64,000 nucleotides of DNA from Hahella sp. HNIBRBA332 (GTDB taxonomy: Bacteria > Pseudomonadota > Gammaproteobacteria > Pseudomonadales > Oleiphilaceae). Under the pieces are notes generated by a model. That model did no database searches. It saw only the letters and a list, made by a program, of their open reading frames with translations, and was not told the DNA's origin. The stretch is from assembly GCF_030719035.1 (NCBI RefSeq), contig NZ_CP132203.1, positions 1,364,001-1,428,000 on the forward strand. The letters are read 5' to 3'. Below, piece after piece: positions 44,137 through 53,702 of the stretch; the stretch's first letter is position 1; the number at the start of each line of letters is the position of its first letter. The translations under genes and the position numbers were made by a program.

Positions 44137-45138
44137 ATGAGCGATAGTAAATTTCGGGCGCTACGCGTGCTGGAGAAAGGGGGATATTTTCACACTGAGA
44201 TTCAAGAGCAATCTCTGGATGATTTGCCCGATAACGATGTATTGGTGAAAGTGAAGTACTCGTCCTTGAACTTCAAGGATGCGCTGTCCGCTCACGGCCA
44301 CAAAGGCGTAACCCGTCAGTTCCCTCATACCCCGGGTATCGATGCGGCGGGCGTGGTGGTGGAAAGCCGCTCGCCGGAATTGAAGCCAGGCCAGGAAGTC
44401 ATTGTGACGGGCTATGATTTGGGTATGAATACGCCAGGCGGATTTGGCGAATATATTCGCGTGCCAGTGGAATGGTGCGTGGTGAAACCTCCCAGGCACG
44501 ATCTTCATTACTTTATGACGCTGGGAACCGCCGGGTTGACCGCTGGTCTTTCTGTGGACCGATTGAGCCAGACAGTGGCGCCTGGCGATGGCGAAGTGCT
44601 GGTGACCGGCTCCACAGGAGGCGTGGGTTGTCTGGCGGTGGCTCTGTTGGCCAAGCTGGGCTACGACACAGTGGCTTTGACCAGCAAAGTTGACCACAGT
44701 GACTTGCTGGCTAAGCTGGGCGCTCGCAGGGTGCTGGATCGCTCCCATCTTGAAGAAATGCCTGATAAGGCGCTGATGAAAGAAACCTGGGCGGGGGTCG
44801 TGGATACTGTTGGGGGGGCGCTGTTTTCCAAAATTCTCAAAACGGTGAAGCATAGCGGCGCTGCGACTACTTGCGGCATGGTGGCGGGAACCGAGCTTTC
44901 CACGTCTATCTTCCCTTTTATTTTGCGAGGCGTGACGCTATATGGCATCGACTCTGTAGAGATCGCCAGGGAGAGAAAGCGTCATATCTGGGAAAAGCTG
45001 GATAGCGACTGGGCGCTGCCGGACCTGAAGTTTCTGGCGCAAGATGTGGTGCTGGAAGAGTTGCCCGGCGTCATCGAAAAAATCTATTGCGGCAAAATGC
45101 TGGGGCGCGCAGTGCTCCGGCATATCGACCAGGAGTAA
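44137..45138 (+). CDS. MDR-family NADPH oxidoreductase, AcuI/YhdH type
   Basis: A 333-residue zinc-free medium-chain reductase. LNFKDALSAHGHKGVTR and PGIDAAGVVVESRSPELKPG near 47-90 and the NADPH loop VTGSTGGVGCLAVALLAKLG near 150-170 match AcuI (acryloyl-CoA reductase) and YhdH/YhfP proteins. It would reduce acryloyl-CoA or related enoyl compounds. In marine bacteria AcuI belongs to DMSP breakdown, but no dmd or acu genes are near. CGGAG lies before the ATG. Confidence 0.85.
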   Translation: MSDSKFRALRVLEKGGYFHTEIQEQSLDDLPDNDVLVKVKYSSLNFKDALSAHGHKGVTRQFPHTPGIDAAGVVVESRSPELKPGQEVIVTGYDLGMNTPGGFGEYIRVPVEWCVVKPPRHDLHYFMTLGTAGLTAGLSVDRLSQTVAPGDGEVLVTGSTGGVGCLAVALLAKLGYDTVALTSKVDHSDLLAKLGARRVLDRSHLEEMPDKALMKETWAGVVDTVGGALFSKILKTVKHSGAATTCGMVAGTELSTSIFPFILRGVTLYGIDSVEIARERKRHIWEKLDSDWALPDLKFLAQDVVLEELPGVIEKIYCGKMLGRAVLRHIDQE

Positions 45139-45158
45139 TCAGTCAAAAGCAATTACCT

Positions 45159-45180
45159 GCGGCGGGTTCAGTCCCGCCGC
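45159..45180. terminator. GC-rich hairpin over the antiporter stop codon
   Basis: GCGGCGGG pairs with CCCGCCGC across a 6-base loop. The stop codon of the minus-strand antiporter gene lies in the loop. It may serve both convergent genes; T-runs are weak. Confidence 0.5.
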
Positions 45181-46331
45181 AACTTGTCAGAGATGGCGAT
45201 CGGGCTGGGAAAATTCAGCACAACAATGTAGGACGACAACATGAACATGATGATCGCCGTCGCCTGAATCAACACTGACGCAGATTCCCCAATCATAGAC
45301 TTGCTGGCCGCCAGAAAGGCGACCAACAAAGAGAATTCACTGATTTGTCCCAACCTGAACCCAATCTCCCAGGAAGTCTTCTTGTCCTCTTTCATGGTGC
45401 GTAACAAGCCATAAAATGTGGCTGGTTTGGCCGCCAGCAATATCAATGACAACAGTATTGCAGGGATGGCGATATCCGGCAGCAATCCAAGGTTGAGGCT
45501 GGCGCCAAGGGAGAAGAAAAACAGCACCAGAAAGAAATCGCGAAGGGGTTTTAAACTTTCGGCGATATATTGAGCGATGGGGCTGGTGGCGATAGTGACG
45601 CCCGCGATGAAAGCGCCGATTTCCAGGGACAGCCCCATGGCTTTCGCCAGTTCCGCGATACCCAGACACCAGCCGATGGCCAGTAGAAAAACATACTCAT
45701 GAAAACGGTCGAACTTGGAGAATAGCTTCAGCAACACATACTTGACCGCCAGGAAGGTAACGCCGATCAAAATCGGCAAGGCAAGAAACGTCTTACCAAG
45801 ATTCATTATGGAGATGCCGTCGTCGCCAGCGGCCAGTATCAATAACGCCACAATGGCGATTAAATCCTGGACTAACAACAAACCAACCACCATTTCACCC
45901 ACATGGCGATGATGCAGGACAGTGGTGGGCAACAGTTTGATGCCGATAATCGTACTGGAGAAGGTGGCCGCAATGGCGACGATCATGGCCTCAGTGGCGG
46001 TAAAGCCGAATATAATGGCGATCAGATAGCCAATGGCGGCGAACGCCACAGAGCTGAGCAGTGCGACCAGCGTTGCTTTACGCAACACATGAAGCAGCGC
46101 TTTCGGCTGCATGTCCAGGCCAAGTAGGAACAGCAGAAATATAATGCCGATTTCAGAAATATCTGCGAGCAGTCCTGAGTTATTGATCAGACTCAGTCCG
46201 TAAGGCCCCACCAGGGCGCCTAGAACGATATAAGCGAGGATAAGAGGTTGTCGCGTAAACAGGGCGACGGAAGCCAAAACCGCGGCGCCGGAAAAGATCA
46301 GAAAGAATGAGTAGACGATATTGATTTCCAT
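45168..46331 (-). CDS. Cation:proton antiporter, Kef/CPA2 type
   Basis: About 387 residues from the ATG at 46331, which has GGAGC upstream; the frame is open 21 codons further. About 12 membrane helices are seen, with the CPA2 features SFFLIFSGAAVLAS, GLDMQPKALLHVLRKA and GAFIAGVTIATSP. The C-terminal TrkA-N nucleotide domain of KefC is absent, so it is a short CPA2 antiporter (K+ or Na+ for H+). Control by a soluble partner is possible but none is adjacent. Confidence 0.85.
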   Translation of the reverse strand: MEINIVYSFFLIFSGAAVLASVALFTRQPLILAYIVLGALVGPYGLSLINNSGLLADISEIGIIFLLFLLGLDMQPKALLHVLRKATLVALLSSVAFAAIGYLIAIIFGFTATEAMIVAIAATFSSTIIGIKLLPTTVLHHRHVGEMVVGLLLVQDLIAIVALLILAAGDDGISIMNLGKTFLALPILIGVTFLAVKYVLLKLFSKFDRFHEYVFLLAIGWCLGIAELAKAMGLSLEIGAFIAGVTIATSPIAQYIAESLKPLRDFFLVLFFFSLGASLNLGLLPDIAIPAILLSLILLAAKPATFYGLLRTMKEDKKTSWEIGFRLGQISEFSLLVAFLAASKSMIGESASVLIQATAIIMFMLSSYIVVLNFPSPIAISDKLRRD

Positions 46332-46434
46332 GGATGCTCCGCTCTCCGCTTCTACCAAAGAGTATCGGCAGTCTCTGTCTAAGTCAAAGTACAACCTGTT
46401 GTTCTAAGAAGGAAAAGGTTCATTCATACAGGCG

Positions 46435-46463
46435 CAAAAAAAGGGTGGACGAGGCCACCCTTT
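46435..46463 (-). terminator. Rho-independent terminator of the cysI-DUF934 operon
   Basis: AAGGGTGG pairs with CCACCCTT, and the minus strand continues in a run of seven T. It lies 20 bases after the DUF934 stop. Confidence 0.85.
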
Positions 46464-46482
46464 AGAAATTCAGGCGCTAATG

Positions 46483-46989
46483 TCAGTGCATTCTGCGACG
46501 AAACAGGGGTTCCGGTTGATCCACTGACGCTTGATAAGTCACAGAAAAATCTGTGAGTCCGGCCAACGCTTTCTCTGCATCGCGGTCCGCTCTCACTGCG
46601 AAGGCGTCAAAGCCGCAGCGCTTCATGAAGAAAAGCTGGTCCATGAGTACGTCGCCGATTGCGCGCAGCTCGCCTGTATAGTGAAGTTGCTCGCGCAGGA
46701 TGCGTGCGATGGAGTAGCCGCGACCGTCAGCGAACTTCGGAAAGTTCACGGCGATCACGTTGAAGTGGCTTAAATCTGCGCCAATGGCGTCAGGCTCTTC
46801 ATCGCTATCCAGCCAAACGCCGGTTTGCTCTGGGGCTCTCGCCAGCAGCTGTTCTCTCTGCGCCAGCCAGGTGCTCAGCGGAATGATTACTTTGCCGGTC
46901 GGAACGGTTTGCTCCGCAGGCGCATCGGCTTTGTCCAGAACAGTCCAATCGTCAGCGACGACCGCCGCGTTCTTAATTAGGTTTGGCAT
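46483..46989 (-). CDS. DUF934 protein, sulfite reduction partner
   Basis: A 168-residue soluble protein from the ATG at 46989, preceded by GGAGCG; it overlaps the end of cysI by 17 bases. The segments FPKFADGRGYSIARILRE and GELRAIGDVLMDQLFFMKRCGFDAF are those of DUF934, a family found next to ferredoxin-type sulfite reductase genes in Pseudomonas and others. It is thought to help electron supply or assembly, but the exact role is unproven. Confidence 0.88.
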   Translation of the reverse strand: MPNLIKNAAVVADDWTVLDKADAPAEQTVPTGKVIIPLSTWLAQREQLLARAPEQTGVWLDSDEEPDAIGADLSHFNVIAVNFPKFADGRGYSIARILREQLHYTGELRAIGDVLMDQLFFMKRCGFDAFAVRADRDAEKALAGLTDFSVTYQASVDQPEPLFRRRMH

Positions 46990-48640
46990 AAACGCGCTCC
47001 TTGAACGGGGTGATGCCGATGCGGCGGAAGGTGTCGATAAACAGTTCGTCGTCATTGCGGCTGGAGACGTATACATCAAGAATCTTCTCAATGACGTCCG
47101 CCATCTGCTCGCGAGCAAACGACGGCCCCAGAATTTGCCCCAGAGACGCATCCTGTCCTGAGGCGCCGCCCAAGGATACCTGATACCACTCCTCGCCCTT
47201 CTTATCCACGCCCAATACGCCGATGGCGCCGACATGGTGATGGCCGCAAGCATTCATGCAGCCGGAGATGTTCAGATCGATATTGCCGAGGTCGTACAGG
47301 TAGTCCAGGTTGTCGAAACGCTCCTGAATCGCCTCCGCCACCGGGATAGACTTGGCGTTCGCGAGAGAGCAGTAATCGCCGCCAGGGCAGCAGATAATAT
47401 CGGTCAGCGTACCCAGGTTGGGAGTGGCGAAGCCGAGTGATTTGATGGCTTCCCACAGCTCGAACAATTTGCTCTGTTCAACGTCGGCCAGCACCACGTT
47501 CTGCTCATGGGTGATGCGCATTTCGCCGAAGCTGTATTGGTCCGCCAGGTCCGCCAGACGGTCCATCTGCTTGTCCGTAATGTTGCCGGGAGGAACGCCC
47601 AGCTTCTTCAGCGTCAGAGTGACAATGGCGTATCCAGGCTTTTTGTGCTTGGCGACATTGCGGTGATGCCAGTTGCTGAAAAACTTGTTCTCCGCCAGAC
47701 GTTCGGTCAGTGCGGCAGGCTGATCTTCCAGCGTCAGGTAAGCCGGTTCTGTGAAGAATGACTTAATGCGATCGATCTCCGCCAGAGTCAGCTTGGAAGG
47801 GCTGTCTTTTATACGCTCCCATTCCGCTTCGACTTTTTCAGCGAAAGCTTCCGGGGACATGGCTTTGACCAGAATTTTAATGCGCGCCTTGTACTTGTTG
47901 TCACGACGGCCGTAGCGGTTATATACCCGCAGGATGGCTTCCAGGTAGGTCAGCAAGTCCAGCTCAGGCAGAAACTCGCGAATAACGGAGCCGATCATTG
48001 GGGTCCGTCCGAGTCCACCGCCAGCCAACACTTTGTAGCCAATCTCGCCAGCGGCGTTTTTGACGATCTGAATGCCGATGTCGTGAACCTGAATGGCTGC
48101 GCGATCACTATCCGGGCAGGAGTTGACGGCGATTTTGAATTTTCGCGGCAGGAAGGCGAATTCAGGATGGAAGGTGGACCATTGACGGATGATCTCGCAA
48201 TAGGGGCGAGGATCCACGATCTCTTCCGGCGTTACGCCTGCGAACTGGTCGGTGGTAGTGTTACGAATGCAGTTACCGCTGGTTTGCACTGCGTGCATCT
48301 CCACGTCCGCCAGTTCGGCGAGGATCTTTGGAGAATCTTCAATAGACGGCCAGTTCAGCTGCAGGTTCTGCCGGGTAGTGAAGTGAGCGTACCCTTTATC
48401 GTACTTGCGCGTTACTTCGCTCAACTTGCGTAGCTGAGTGGAAGACAACATGCCATATGGAATACAGATGCGCAGCATCGGCGCCAGCCGCTGCACATAT
48501 AACCCGTTTTGCAGACGCAGGGGCAGGAACTCTTCATTGCTGAGCTCACCGGCGAAAAAACGGTCTGTTTGCCCTTGGAACTGCTTGACTCGTTCCTTGA
48601 TGATCTGGCGATCGTAATCGTCGTATCTATACATTGACAC
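46973..48640 (-). CDS. cysI: Siroheme sulfite/nitrite reductase, CysI type
   Basis: A 555-residue siroheme/4Fe-4S reductase that reduces sulfite to sulfide in assimilation. The cluster cysteines lie in CCPGGDYCSLANAKS and SGCMNACGHHH. The N-terminal ferrodoxin-like half-domains are repeated as usual (YAHFTTRQNLQLNWP and FGEMRITHEQNVVLADV). The neighbouring DUF934 gene indicates sulfite rather than nitrite. AGGTAG lies before the ATG. The upstream AT-rich region could bind CysB. Confidence 0.9.
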   Translation of the reverse strand: MSMYRYDDYDRQIIKERVKQFQGQTDRFFAGELSNEEFLPLRLQNGLYVQRLAPMLRICIPYGMLSSTQLRKLSEVTRKYDKGYAHFTTRQNLQLNWPSIEDSPKILAELADVEMHAVQTSGNCIRNTTTDQFAGVTPEEIVDPRPYCEIIRQWSTFHPEFAFLPRKFKIAVNSCPDSDRAAIQVHDIGIQIVKNAAGEIGYKVLAGGGLGRTPMIGSVIREFLPELDLLTYLEAILRVYNRYGRRDNKYKARIKILVKAMSPEAFAEKVEAEWERIKDSPSKLTLAEIDRIKSFFTEPAYLTLEDQPAALTERLAENKFFSNWHHRNVAKHKKPGYAIVTLTLKKLGVPPGNITDKQMDRLADLADQYSFGEMRITHEQNVVLADVEQSKLFELWEAIKSLGFATPNLGTLTDIICCPGGDYCSLANAKSIPVAEAIQERFDNLDYLYDLGNIDLNISGCMNACGHHHVGAIGVLGVDKKGEEWYQVSLGGASGQDASLGQILGPSFAREQMADVIEKILDVYVSSRNDDELFIDTFRRIGITPFKERVYAKPN

Positions 48641-48928
48641 TACCTGACAGTTTCAATTACCCATTGAATGGGCGCCAATTTAGCAGGATATACTTATAAT
48701 TAAAATGATTGATTATCTATATGGTAATTCGTTTTTATTATATGAATATGACGGAACCCTTTCATGCACATGGCGCTTTAATATAAGCGGCGACGCTGGC
48801 CTCCAGTCAGATGCGTCAGGATTATTGGCGTCGGCCTTTATAAGCGCTTGCACTTAATAAAAATGTGGTTTAAAACAAACCAGTACATACTCTTTGTACA
48901 ATCCGGACATCAAAAAAGGAGCTGGACT

Positions 48929-49051
48929 GTGTCAGAAAACAATAATCATAACGCGACTTCAAATCCCGACAGCAAAGTGGACGCCATTGCTGCGGTGGTG
49001 CTGATACTCAGCATCGCCTCCATGATGGTGATCTGGGTGGCGGGGCACTGA
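48929..49051 (+). CDS. Small single-helix membrane protein (40 residues)
   Basis: The GTG at 48929 has AAAAGGAG 8 bases upstream and opens 40 codons. The N-terminal half is polar and Asn/Ser-rich (SENNNHNATSNPDSK), and the C-terminal half is one membrane helix (AIAAVVLILSIASMMVIWVA). It is divergent from cysI. Similar small proteins occur in relatives, but no function is known. Confidence 0.6.
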   Translation: MSENNNHNATSNPDSKVDAIAAVVLILSIASMMVIWVAGH

Positions 49052-49237
49052 CTGCTGCGGAACTTCATCCCGGGCGGATTATCGAGCCGTTTTTCCTGTT
49101 TCCCTGATGTGAGATGAATTAAAGAAGCAAAGTGGGGACATCCGTTTCATCCTCACTTTGTCTGGGCGCGCCTGTAGGAATTAAACGCGTTAATCCTGAA
49201 GACAGATCAGTAATGGTTCACTGCTGCGTTATCAGGC

Positions 49238-49465
49238 CTATGCGACATGACTCAGAACCAGTTTCACGATAAGCGCCAGCGTCAATACAAACACCACCCC
49301 GAATATTATCCCGCCGATGATATAGGCTTTGGGATTGGCTTGTTTAAAGTCTCTTTCTCGGGTCTTGCTGCTTTGCACGCCAAACGCTGCTCCCAATACG
49401 CTTACCACTAACTGCCACAGGGAGGGTTTTTGCTCTTTTTCCTTGTGCTCGGACAGGTTGTTCAT
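49238..49465 (-). CDS. DUF2970 small membrane protein
   Basis: About 75 residues (ATG at 49465; another in-frame ATG at 49477). KPSLWQLVVSVLGAAFGVQS, RERDF and a C-terminal membrane helix (YIIGGIIFGVVFVLTLALIV) match the DUF2970 family of small inner-membrane proteins, whose function is unknown. It stands between the 40-residue protein and metH. Confidence 0.8.
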   Translation of the reverse strand: MNNLSEHKEKEQKPSLWQLVVSVLGAAFGVQSSKTRERDFKQANPKAYIIGGIIFGVVFVLTLALIVKLVLSHVA

Positions 49466-49723
49466 GATGCTCTCCATACTCGCTCGTTTTATTATTTTGA
49501 TGTCCGCACTCAGGTAGGACCTAATCTTTCGGCGGACACTCGTTCCCTAATAGTAATCCGACTGACAAATGGCGTCCTTCTATTTGTCTGCAGCGACAGG
49601 ACTTATGCAAGTCAGTTCCAGCCTCACGCAGTTTGTCGCTGCGCCGGCGCGTCCATATGGTTGATAATTCGCAGGTAAAACACATCAAACCCGCAATACG
49701 AAAAGTCATACTCTATATGCGCT

Positions 49724-49745
49724 GACGCCCCATGGAAGGGGCGTC
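49724..49745 (-). terminator. Hairpin after metH
   Basis: GACGCCCC pairs with GGGGCGTC across ATGGAA, 14 bases after the metH stop. The T-run is poor on the minus strand. Confidence 0.5.
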
Positions 49746-49759
49746 TTAATGTGTGTCGA

Positions 49760-52700
49760 TCAGTTTGCGCTAGAGGGATCGTATCCCAGATTAGGCGACA
49801 GCCAGCGCTCGGCTTCCTGTAAGGTCATGCCTTTTCTGGCGGCGTAATCTTCTACCTGATCCCGTTGAATCTTGCCTACGGCGAAATAGCGGGCTTCCGG
49901 GTGGGAGAAGTACCATCCGCTGACGGATGCCGCGGGATACATGGCGTAGTGCTCGGTGAGTTTGACGCCAGTATGTAGCTCCGCTTCAAGAACGCTGAAC
50001 AGTTTGGCTTTTTCTGTATGGTCTGGGCAGGCGGGGTAGCCTGGGGCTGGACGAATACCGGCGTACTTTTCTTTGATGAGCGCTTCGTTGTCCAGTTGCT
50101 CGCTTGAGGCGTATCCCCAGAACTCTTTGCGCACGCGTTCATGCATGCGTTCAGCGAAGGCTTCCGCCAAGCGGTCTGCAAGGGCTTTGACCATGATGCT
50201 GGAGTAGTCGTCGTGCTCGCTTTCGTACTGCTTCGCCAGTTCTTCTGCGCCAATGCCGGCGGTCACCACAAAGGCGCCCACGTAGTCGTCTTTGCCGGAT
50301 TCAGCTGGAGCCACGAAGTCCGCCAATGAGTAGTTAGGACGGTTTTGCTCTCTTTGGGTTTGCTGTCTTAAGTGACTAAGTGTCGCCAGAGGCGCTGACT
50401 TGCTCTCGTCCGTATACAGGACGGTGTCTTCGTCGCTAATGCGATTGGATGGCCAGATGCCCACTACCGCGCGCGCCTTCAACAGGTTGTTGTCGATAAT
50501 GTGAGACAGCATTTTCTGAGCGTCCTGGAATAGCTGTCGAGCGGCCTCGCCGACTTTTTCGTCTTGCAGGATGCGCGGGTATTTGCCGGCCAGATCCCAG
50601 GATATAAAGAAAGGGGTCCAGTCGATGTAGTCGACCAGTTCCTGCAATGGGTAGTCGTCAAACACTTTCACGCCGGTGAATGTGGGCGTAGGCGGGGTGT
50701 AATTCCTCCAGTCGCCCTGGAATCGGTTGTCCCGCGCTGCGGCCAGAGGAATTGCCTTGGCGGAAGGTTCGCGATTTTTCCTTCTTTCTCTTACCTCTTC
50801 GTATTCCGCGCGAATGCCCTGCACATAATCCGACTTTTGCGTGTCGCTCATCAGGCGAGTCGCAACGCTGACGCTGCGGGAGGCGTCGGTGACGTAAACG
50901 GTCACGTCGTTCTTGTATTCCGGCTCAATTTTGACGGCGGTGTGCGCCTTGGAGGTGGTGGCGCCGCCGATCATCAGAGGAATATTGAAGTTAAGGCGCT
51001 GCATTTCGCGCGCGACATGCACCATTTCATCCAGTGACGGTGTGATCAGGCCGCTGAGACCAATAATGTCTACATTTTCCTCTTTGGCCACCTGCAGTAT
51101 TTTCTCACAGGGGACCATGACGCCCAGGTCGATAACTTCATAGTTATTACATTGCAGTACAACGCCAACGATATTCTTGCCAATGTCGTGCACATCGCCC
51201 TTGACCGTGGCCATCAGGATGCGACCTTTGGCTTTCTCCTTGGCGTCTTTTTCCTGTTCAATGTACGGGATCAAGTGCGCCACCGCCTGCTTCATGACGC
51301 GGGCGCTTTTCACTACCTGGGGCAGGAACATTTTGCCGGAGCCGAACAAGTCGCCGACGACATTCATGCCGTCCATCAGCGGACCTTCGATAACTTCGAT
51401 AGGGCGCGCCGCCGCCAGTCGCGCTTCTTCCGTGTCTTCGAGGATATAAGCGTTCACGCCTTTCACCAACGCGTGTTCAAGGCGTTTGGTGACAGGCCAG
51501 GAGCGCCACTCCTGGCTCTCTTCCTGCTTTTTCTCGCCTGTGCTGCGGTAGCGCTCAGCGGCTTCCAGCAGGCGTTCTGTGGCGTCGGGGTGCTTGTTCA
51601 GAACGACGTCTTCCACCAGCTCTTTGAGTTCGGCGGGAATCTCATCGTAAATGACCAATTGCGCCGGGTTGACGATACCCATGTTCATGCCGGCGTTGAT
51701 GGCGTGGAACAGGAATACCGAGTGAATCGCCTCGCGCACGGTGTCATTGCCGCGGAAGGAGAAGGAAACGTTGCTGACGCCCCCGGAGATGTTGGCGTAG
51801 GGCAGGTTCTCGCGAATCCAGCGGGTGGCTTGGATGAAGTCCACGGCGTAGTTGTTGTGCTCTTCAATCCCTGTGGCGATGGCGAAAATATTCGGGTCGA
51901 AAATGATGTCCTGTGGCGGATAGCCCAGTCCAACCAGAATATCGTAGCTGCGTTTGCAGATCTCCGTTTTGCGCTCGTAGGTGTCAGCCTGGCCTGCTTC
52001 GTCGAACGCCATGACGACCACTGCTGCGCCGTAGCGCATGCACGATTTCGCTTTGGCGATAAAGTCCTCTTCGCCTTCTTTCAAGCTGATGGAGTTCACC
52101 ACAGCTTTACCTTGAATGCAGCGCAGACCCGCTTCGATGACTTCCCATTTTGATGAGTCCACCATAATGGGAACCTTGGAAATATCAGGTTCAGAAGCGA
52201 TCAGGTTCAGGAAGACTTTCATTGCATCCGCCGACTCCAACATGCCTTCATCCATGTTGATGTCGATGACCTGAGCGCCGTTTTCCACTTGATCGCGGGC
52301 CACATCAAGCGCTTCTTCGTAACTCTCTTCTTTGATCAGACGCAGAAAGCGGCGGGAGCCAGTAACGTTGGTGCGTTCGCCTACGTTTACGAAACGGATT
52401 TCATCTGTGAGCGTAAAAGGCTCCAGCCCTGAAAGGCGTAGACGTGGTTTGATGTTGGGAATGGTCCGTGGCGCGTGCTTATCTACCGCCTTTTTAATCG
52501 CGGCAATGTGGTCGGGCGTGGTGCCGCAACAGCCGCCAATGATGTTCACAAAACCATCTTGGGCGAAACCTTCGACAATGGCCGCCATTTCTTCCGGCGT
52601 TTGATCGTACTCTCCGAATTCGTTGGGCAAACCGGCGTTAGGGTGGGCGCTGATATAAGTAGTGGCGCGGTTGGACAGTTCTTCCACATAAGGACGCAGG

Positions 52701-53467
52701 GCGTCCGCCCCCAGCGCACAGTTCAGGCCAATGCTGATGGGCCTTGAATGCGCCACGGAATTCCAGAATGCCTCTGCCGTCTGTCCAGACAGCGTCCGCC
52801 CTGAGGCGTCGGTGATCGTGCCGGAAATCATTATCGGCAGTTCGATATTGTGGTCGATAAAGTATTGCTGAACGGCGTATATGCAGGCCTTGGCGTTCAG
52901 TGTATCGAAAATGGTTTCGATCAGGATGATGTCGCTGCCGCCATCGACCAAACCTTTGGTGGCTTCGTAGTAATTGTCGACCAGAGTCTGGAAATCAACA
53001 TTGCGATATCCGGGATTGTTAACGTCAGGCGAAATGGAGGCGGTGCGGGAGGTTGGGCCTAACACGCCGGCCACGAAACGTGGGGTGTCCGGGGTTTCCG
53101 CGGTTTTCTCGGCCGCCGCTTCACGGGCGACCTTGGCGCTGGCGACATTCAGCTCGTAAACAATATCTTCCAGTCCGTATTCGGCTTGGGATACCCAGGT
53201 GGCGTTGAAACTGTTGGTTTCAATAATGTCGGCGCCAGCGTCCAGATAGGCTTTGTGAATGGCTTTGATAATGTGCGGCTGGGTCAGACACAAAAGATCG
53301 TTATTGCCTTTGATATCGCGGTGAAAGTCCTTGAATCGTTCGCCTCGATAATCGGCTTCCTCCAGTTTGTAGCGCTGAATCATGGTTCCCATGGCGCCGT
53401 CCAATATCAATATCCGTTTTTTCAGGGAGTCATTAAGGGCTTCTACTCGTTGGATCCGCGTCAGCAT
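49760..53467 (-). CDS. metH: Cobalamin-dependent methionine synthase
   Basis: A 1235-residue four-module enzyme, full length for MetH. The homocysteine module (1 to about 330) opens with LDGAMGTMIQRYKL and has the zinc cysteines in IGGCCGTTPDHI. The folate module (about 350-610) has FVNVGERTNVTGSRRF. The cobalamin module (about 650-880) carries the axial histidine in KGDVHDIGKNIV. The reactivation domain (about 900-1235) ends with the SAM-binding HPEARYFAVGKIQRDQ. It methylates homocysteine with methyltetrahydrofolate. No B12 box or SAH riboswitch was recognised upstream. Confidence 0.96.
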   Translation of the reverse strand: MLTRIQRVEALNDSLKKRILILDGAMGTMIQRYKLEEADYRGERFKDFHRDIKGNNDLLCLTQPHIIKAIHKAYLDAGADIIETNSFNATWVSQAEYGLEDIVYELNVASAKVAREAAAEKTAETPDTPRFVAGVLGPTSRTASISPDVNNPGYRNVDFQTLVDNYYEATKGLVDGGSDIILIETIFDTLNAKACIYAVQQYFIDHNIELPIMISGTITDASGRTLSGQTAEAFWNSVAHSRPISIGLNCALGADALRPYVEELSNRATTYISAHPNAGLPNEFGEYDQTPEEMAAIVEGFAQDGFVNIIGGCCGTTPDHIAAIKKAVDKHAPRTIPNIKPRLRLSGLEPFTLTDEIRFVNVGERTNVTGSRRFLRLIKEESYEEALDVARDQVENGAQVIDINMDEGMLESADAMKVFLNLIASEPDISKVPIMVDSSKWEVIEAGLRCIQGKAVVNSISLKEGEEDFIAKAKSCMRYGAAVVVMAFDEAGQADTYERKTEICKRSYDILVGLGYPPQDIIFDPNIFAIATGIEEHNNYAVDFIQATRWIRENLPYANISGGVSNVSFSFRGNDTVREAIHSVFLFHAINAGMNMGIVNPAQLVIYDEIPAELKELVEDVVLNKHPDATERLLEAAERYRSTGEKKQEESQEWRSWPVTKRLEHALVKGVNAYILEDTEEARLAAARPIEVIEGPLMDGMNVVGDLFGSGKMFLPQVVKSARVMKQAVAHLIPYIEQEKDAKEKAKGRILMATVKGDVHDIGKNIVGVVLQCNNYEVIDLGVMVPCEKILQVAKEENVDIIGLSGLITPSLDEMVHVAREMQRLNFNIPLMIGGATTSKAHTAVKIEPEYKNDVTVYVTDASRSVSVATRLMSDTQKSDYVQGIRAEYEEVRERRKNREPSAKAIPLAAARDNRFQGDWRNYTPPTPTFTGVKVFDDYPLQELVDYIDWTPFFISWDLAGKYPRILQDEKVGEAARQLFQDAQKMLSHIIDNNLLKARAVVGIWPSNRISDEDTVLYTDESKSAPLATLSHLRQQTQREQNRPNYSLADFVAPAESGKDDYVGAFVVTAGIGAEELAKQYESEHDDYSSIMVKALADRLAEAFAERMHERVRKEFWGYASSEQLDNEALIKEKYAGIRPAPGYPACPDHTEKAKLFSVLEAELHTGVKLTEHYAMYPAASVSGWYFSHPEARYFAVGKIQRDQVEDYAARKGMTLQEAERWLSPNLGYDPSSAN

Positions 53468-53639
53468 GTGAAAAACCTAGCCGTAGTCATTATGATTCTA
53501 AAGGGGGAGAATATTAGCAGATTAAGCCATAAGATGCCCTGTTTGCCTAGGGCTAAGAAGCCTTTTGCAGTATTGCGGAGACCGATGTGGGGGTATAGGT
53601 AAAGCGCGCTTCAGCTAAATCCTACTAATTTGCTAAGGC

Positions 53640-53668
53640 TTTAACCAACGAGGCTTTTGCTCTACAAT
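53640..53668 (+). promoter_or_regulatory. Promoter candidate for nfuA
   Basis: TTTAAC (53640-53645) and TACAAT (53663-53668), exactly 17 bases apart, 34 bases before the nfuA ATG. Confidence 0.5.
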
Positions 53669-53702
53669 TCACAGCATCAATCACCTTTGGGGCTATTTAG
53701 GA

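Noticed and set aside
53468..53702. Cobalamin or SAH riboswitch upstream of metH
   Set aside because: I could not find the conserved B12-box or SAH-element pattern in the 235-base gap; absence by eye is not proof.
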